From: Bacteroidales bacterium UBA1628
GTDB taxonomy: Bacteria > Bacteroidota > Bacteroidia > Bacteroidales > UBA932
Assembly (NCBI GenBank): GCA_002321335.1
Contig: DCMG01000002.1
Span: 1-23,731, forward strand
Direction of reading: 5' to 3'
DNA length: 23,731 bases
Of the stretch, positions 20,276 to 23,731 are shown in pieces. Below the pieces are notes generated by a model. The model did no database searches. It was given only the letters and a program-made list of their open reading frames with translations, and was not told where the DNA came from. The position numbers and the translations under genes were made by a program. Positions within the stretch are counted from its first letter, which is position 1; every line of letters starts with the position of its first letter.

Positions 20276-22268
20276 CTCAAATTCGCCGCAGAGCAATGAT
20301 CCAAGAAGAAAGGTCATCCGCGTGAGGTTCAATTTCTCGTGGCTTTACCTTATTCTTATTCTTGGTATCGGATGGCTGCTGTTCAACAACAGCGGAGCCA
20401 ACCCGCAAAAGATAGAATGGGCCGAGGTTCAAGAGATGTTCCTGAAAGGAGACATCAAGGAGATTGATTTCGTGCGGAACGACTTCAAGGGTAACATAAC
20501 AGTGCGGCCGGACAGGATCAATAAATATGCCGACAAATTCGGTGGCAAGATTCCTACCAGCTCACCACATTTCATATTTCTGGTCTCGGACAAGTTTGAT
20601 GCAGAGAAGGAGTTCGGGGAACTGAACGCCAAGCTTGCGCCGGATGAAAGCCAAGTCAAGATTGTGATGGAGAACGACAGCAGAATGTGGTCAAATGTTC
20701 TGGAATGGATAATATTCCCGATTCTGCTCATCGTTATGTGGATTTGGATGTTCCGTGGCTTCAGCAGGAATATGGGTGGTGGATCCGGCGGTCCTGGCGG
20801 CGTGTTCAATGTCGGGAAATCCACCGGGAAGCTGGCAGACAAGGAAAAGGTGAATGTCACGTTCAAGGATGTCGCCGGCCTATACGGAGCCAAGGAAGAG
20901 GTGATGGAAATCGTGGATTTTCTCAAGAACCCTAAGAAATACACCGCCCTCGGAGGAAAAATTCCTAAGGGAGCGCTTCTGGTAGGCCCTCCAGGCACCG
21001 GAAAGACATTGCTGGCAAAGGCTGTCGCAGGTGAGGCCAACGTGCCTTTCTTCTCGATTTCCGGTTCGGACTTCGTGGAGATGTTCGTCGGAGTCGGCGC
21101 TTCAAGAGTCCGTGACCTGTTCCGTCAGGCGAAGGAAAAGGCTCCGTGCATAGTCTTCATAGATGAGATTGACGCTGTCGGAAGAGCCAGAGGAAAAAAT
21201 GTGGGATTTTCTTCAAATGACGAGCGTGAAAACACCCTCAATCAGCTTCTTACGGAGATGGACGGATTTGACACAAACTCTGGGGTGATAATCCTTGCGG
21301 CGACAAACAGGGCTGATATCTTAGACAAGGCGCTTCTCAGAGCCGGACGTTTTGACCGTCAGATTCACGTTGATCTTCCAGAACTGAAAGAAAGAGAGGA
21401 AATATTCAAAGTGCACACCCGCAACCTGAAGGTGGCCAAGGATTTCGATCTCGGATTTATGGCTCAGCACACGCCGGGGTTCTCAGGAGCGGACATCGCC
21501 AATGTCTGCAACGAGGCGGCTCTCACTGCGGCAAGACGGGACAAGAAAGAGATTGACCGCCAGGATTTTCTTGATGCGGTTGACAGGATTGTCGGCGGAC
21601 TTGAGCGTAAGGGCTCGATTATGACACCGGCCGAGAAGAGAACCACTGCTTATCACGAGGCCGGTCATGCCACTGTCGGTTGGTTGCTTCCATACTCGGA
21701 TCCTGTGTTCAAAGTCAGCCTGATTCCGAGAGGGGAGGCGCTTGGCCTGACATGGTACCTTCCTGATGAAAGGAAGATTCTGTCAAAGTCCTACCTGATG
21801 GACAAGATGTGCGCCTTGATCGGCGGACGCGTGGCCGAGGAGATAATAAACGGAGAACCGGCCACCGGGGCGCTCAACGATCTGGAAAGGCTGACCCGTA
21901 TGGCCTACAATATGGTTCAGTACTACGGCATGAGCGACAAGATCGGCGAGGTTTCGTTCTATGACTCCACAGGGTCAAGAGGCTACGACCTCACAAAACC
22001 ATACAGCGAGAAGACCGCAGAACTTATGGACCAGGAGGTCAAGAATCTTGTAAAGGAGATTCACGACAGGACCTACAAAATCCTTACAGAGCACAAGGAT
22101 GGCTTTATCAAAATGGCGCAGATTCTTCTTGACAAAGAAGTGATCTTCGCTGAAGACATCGAGAAGATTTTCGGCCCTAAGGTTAAACCGGCCGAAGATG
22201 ACGAGGTTCCGTCCAAGACTCATGCCGCTGAAAGTGACACAGAGAAAACCGAGGCAGGAAATGAATAA
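20265..22268 (+). CDS. ftsH: ATP-dependent zinc metalloprotease FtsH
   Basis: FtsH is the hexameric membrane-anchored AAA+ protease that degrades misfolded membrane proteins and some regulatory proteins. The 667-residue product has an N-terminal transmembrane segment (about 25-41), a periplasmic domain, a second transmembrane segment (about 145-165, WIIFPILLIVMWIWMF) and a Gly-rich linker. The AAA domain shows Walker A GPPGTGKT (241-248), the pore loop FVEMFVGVGASR, Walker B FIDEIDAVG and the second region of homology ALLRAGRFDRQI. The zinc motif is HEAGH (464-468), and the acidic tail is Lys/Glu-rich. The ATG at 20265 gives PNNSNSPQSND as the cytoplasmic N-terminus. A longer frame to 20187 runs inside rsfS and is rejected. 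It overlaps rsfS by 11 bases and cdsA by 8. Confidence 0.98.
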   Translation: MPNNSNSPQSNDPRRKVIRVRFNFSWLYLILILGIGWLLFNNSGANPQKIEWAEVQEMFLKGDIKEIDFVRNDFKGNITVRPDRINKYADKFGGKIPTSSPHFIFLVSDKFDAEKEFGELNAKLAPDESQVKIVMENDSRMWSNVLEWIIFPILLIVMWIWMFRGFSRNMGGGSGGPGGVFNVGKSTGKLADKEKVNVTFKDVAGLYGAKEEVMEIVDFLKNPKKYTALGGKIPKGALLVGPPGTGKTLLAKAVAGEANVPFFSISGSDFVEMFVGVGASRVRDLFRQAKEKAPCIVFIDEIDAVGRARGKNVGFSSNDERENTLNQLLTEMDGFDTNSGVIILAATNRADILDKALLRAGRFDRQIHVDLPELKEREEIFKVHTRNLKVAKDFDLGFMAQHTPGFSGADIANVCNEAALTAARRDKKEIDRQDFLDAVDRIVGGLERKGSIMTPAEKRTTAYHEAGHATVGWLLPYSDPVFKVSLIPRGEALGLTWYLPDERKILSKSYLMDKMCALIGGRVAEEIINGEPATGALNDLERLTRMAYNMVQYYGMSDKIGEVSFYDSTGSRGYDLTKPYSEKTAELMDQEVKNLVKEIHDRTYKILTEHKDGFIKMAQILLDKEVIFAEDIEKIFGPKVKPAEDDEVPSKTHAAESDTEKTEAGNE

Positions 22269-23091
22269 CGTAACGGTCAGATCGATTTCAGGCGTGGTCT
22301 TCATCCTTGCGATGTTGGCCTGCCTGATGTTCAACAAGTTTCTGTTCGCCGGGCTGATCATATTCATCATGTCCGTGATGCTCCTTGAGTTCTACCACAT
22401 CACGATGGGGAACAGCTACACATTCTCCAAGGTGCTTGCCATCATCGCGGCGATTTTCCTTTTCGGGATATTGTTCGCCACGGCGTCCTATCATATTCCG
22501 ATAAGGTTTGTGGCCTTTGCGATGGTTCCGATTTTCATTGTGATGATCAACTCTTTGTACGTCAAGGACAAGGAGGAATATGGCAAATTCTCAAACATCT
22601 ATACAGGTCTCTTGTACATCGCCGTTCCGATAGCGCTCTCAAACCTTATCGCATTTGACAAGGCCGGTAACTTCAGCGGCAACCTGCTCCTGTGTTTCTT
22701 TATAATAATATGGTGCTCGGATGTCGGGGCTTTCGCCTTCGGAATATCTCTGGGCAAGATATTCCCTCAAAAACTGTTCCCGTCAGTGTCTCCCAAAAAG
22801 ACCTGGATCGGCTTCATCGGAGGCCTTGTCAGTTCTGTTTTGGCGGCGTTCGCGCTGTATGAGCTAGGAATATTGAAGTTTCCTCTCATACATTGCCTGA
22901 TTCTGTCCCTGATCATGTCGGTGACCGGAGTCTATGGTGACCTGTTTGAGTCACAATGGAAAAGGGTGTACGGAGTCAAGGATTCCGGCAAAATCATCCC
23001 GGGACACGGAGGTTTTCTGGACAGGTTCGACAGCACGTTGATGGCTATGCCGTTCGGGGCTATTTATCTGGCGATCTTCGACTTGCTATAA
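22261..23091 (+). CDS. cdsA: Phosphatidate cytidylyltransferase (CDP-diglyceride synthase)
   Basis: CdsA makes CDP-diacylglycerol from phosphatidic acid and CTP at the inner membrane, the branch point to all phospholipids. The 276-residue product has about eight hydrophobic segments. The family signature lies near the C-terminus: SQWKRVYGVKDSGKIIPGHG followed by GFLDRFDS, with the Lys, Asp, His-Gly-Gly and Asp-Arg residues of the consensus. SDVGAFAFGISLGK and SPKKTWIGFIGG precede it, as usual. The ATG at 22261 lies 8 bases inside the end of ftsH, implying coupled translation. An upstream in-frame start at 22198 falls inside ftsH and is rejected. It is followed by psd after 38 bases, so successive steps of phosphatidylethanolamine synthesis are encoded close together. 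Confidence 0.97.
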   Translation: MNNVTVRSISGVVFILAMLACLMFNKFLFAGLIIFIMSVMLLEFYHITMGNSYTFSKVLAIIAAIFLFGILFATASYHIPIRFVAFAMVPIFIVMINSLYVKDKEEYGKFSNIYTGLLYIAVPIALSNLIAFDKAGNFSGNLLLCFFIIIWCSDVGAFAFGISLGKIFPQKLFPSVSPKKTWIGFIGGLVSSVLAAFALYELGILKFPLIHCLILSLIMSVTGVYGDLFESQWKRVYGVKDSGKIIPGHGGFLDRFDSTLMAMPFGAIYLAIFDLL

Positions 23092-23129
23092 CTGAAACCT
23101 GATAATCAATTAATGAATATACAAGCGAT

Positions 23130-23731
23130 ATGAAGAAGATAAAAGTTGACAAGGATTCACACGGAACCATTGCGATTAATTGGGCAGTCATAGCCATTTT
23201 GATCTGCTGCACGGCAGTATTCTTAAACAACCATCCGTACATTTATATTCCTGTCATCGCCATACTGCTGGCTTTTGCGTTCTTTGTGTTCTGGTTTCAC
23301 CGGATACCGGACAGGGATATTCCGAAAGGAGACAGCAAGATGGTCACTTCCGTCGCTGACGGCAAGGTTGTGATTGTTGACAGGGTTTATGAAAAGGAAT
23401 ATTTCAAGGATGACCGCATTCAGGTGTCAGTGTACATGGATTTCTTCGATGTCCACACGAATTTCTGGCCGATGGACGGCGAGATTTCCTATTACAAGTA
23501 TCACCCTGGAAAATATCTGCTCGCATTCCTGCCTAAGGCTTCAGAGAAGAACGAGCATTCATCCACTGTCATCCGCAACGAGCATGGTGAGATATTGTTC
23601 AGACAGATTGCCGGAACTTTCGCCCGAAGGATTGTCTGCTACTCTAAGGAGGGTGACAAGGTCGAAAGAGGCAAGCAGTGCGGAATCATCAAGTTCGGCT
23701 CACGAATCGACATATTCCTTCCGCTTGACGC
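23130..23731 (+). CDS. psd: Phosphatidylserine decarboxylase (partial, 3' end beyond window)
   Basis: Psd converts phosphatidylserine to phosphatidylethanolamine using a pyruvoyl group made by self-cleavage. About 200 residues are visible. There are two hydrophobic segments near the N-terminus (about 17-52), then SVADGKVVIVDRVYEKEYFKDD, and the family core VYMDFFDVHTNFWPMDGEI with its conserved His. The processing site is KFGSR, with cleavage expected between Gly190 and Ser191. The lack of a long N-terminal part suggests the short Psd type (about 220 residues), so only some 20-30 residues are missing. The ATG at 23130 is 38 bases after cdsA and in the same direction; an ATG at 23113 stops at once. 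No phosphatidylserine synthase gene is visible; it may lie beyond the right edge. Confidence 0.93.
   Translation, partial: MKKIKVDKDSHGTIAINWAVIAILICCTAVFLNNHPYIYIPVIAILLAFAFFVFWFHRIPDRDIPKGDSKMVTSVADGKVVIVDRVYEKEYFKDDRIQVSVYMDFFDVHTNFWPMDGEISYYKYHPGKYLLAFLPKASEKNEHSSTVIRNEHGEILFRQIAGTFARRIVCYSKEGDKVERGKQCGIIKFGSRIDIFLPLD

Noticed and set aside
1..23731. CRISPR arrays, prophage, insertion sequences, toxin-antitoxin or defence genes
   Set aside because: No regularly spaced repeats, transposase, integrase or phage-like proteins are seen. All long frames are accounted for by housekeeping genes.

Overview
The window looks like a chromosomal core segment of a member of the Bacteroidota, most likely an uncultured or gut-type Bacteroidales. 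The evidence is as follows. Promoter-like TAnnTTTG -7 elements precede most transcription units. Shine-Dalgarno sequences are largely absent. Rho carries a long low-complexity insertion of the kind known from Bacteroides. The order birA / rsfS-ftsH-cdsA, the SPOR-tailed amidase and the 'LptD, no LptE nearby' arrangement also fit that group. Composition is even throughout. I see no prophage, integrase, insertion sequence, CRISPR array, rRNA or tRNA.

Layout, left to right. 1-1564: end-of-window repeats, then mnmE (tRNA wobble-uridine modification GTPase) on the minus strand. 1781-4553: two different MATE-family exporters on the plus strand, each with its own promoter. 4599-9112: a long regulated leader, then carA-carB (carbamoyl phosphate synthetase). 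9123-9236: an inverted pair of palindromic repeats plus a bidirectional terminator, facing rho. 9254-14026 (minus): rho and lptD. 14035-14057: back-to-back promoters for lptD and for a cell-wall amidase. 14067-15233: the amidase. 15234-15527: an AT-rich region in front of dnaA. 15528-19088: dnaA, pepD and rpe. 19085-19822: birA on the minus strand, overlapping rpe at the stop codons. 19889-23731: the plus-strand cluster rsfS-ftsH-cdsA-psd, with psd cut by the window edge.

How the genes fit together. CarA and CarB make carbamoyl phosphate for pyrimidines and arginine. LptD and the amidase build the outer membrane and remodel peptidoglycan. FtsH, CdsA and Psd form a membrane quality-control and phospholipid group. 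DnaA, Rho, MnmE and RsfS act in replication, transcription termination, tRNA modification and ribosome silencing.

The most interesting material is regulatory. The carAB leader combines a promoter, a 43-codon open frame, a pause-type hairpin, a U-rich stretch and an intrinsic terminator overlapped by that frame. This is the same layout as the UTP-sensing pyrBI attenuator of enteric bacteria, here in front of a different pyrimidine operon and probably in a different phylum. Other candidates are a perfect 19-bp palindrome filling the -33/-7 spacer of the rho promoter; a four-copy family of REP-like palindromes with compensatory arm changes; mutually exclusive divergent lptD/amidase promoters feeding two UUG-start genes; and a strong hand-counted excess of the hexamer GAATAT/ATATTC on both strands.
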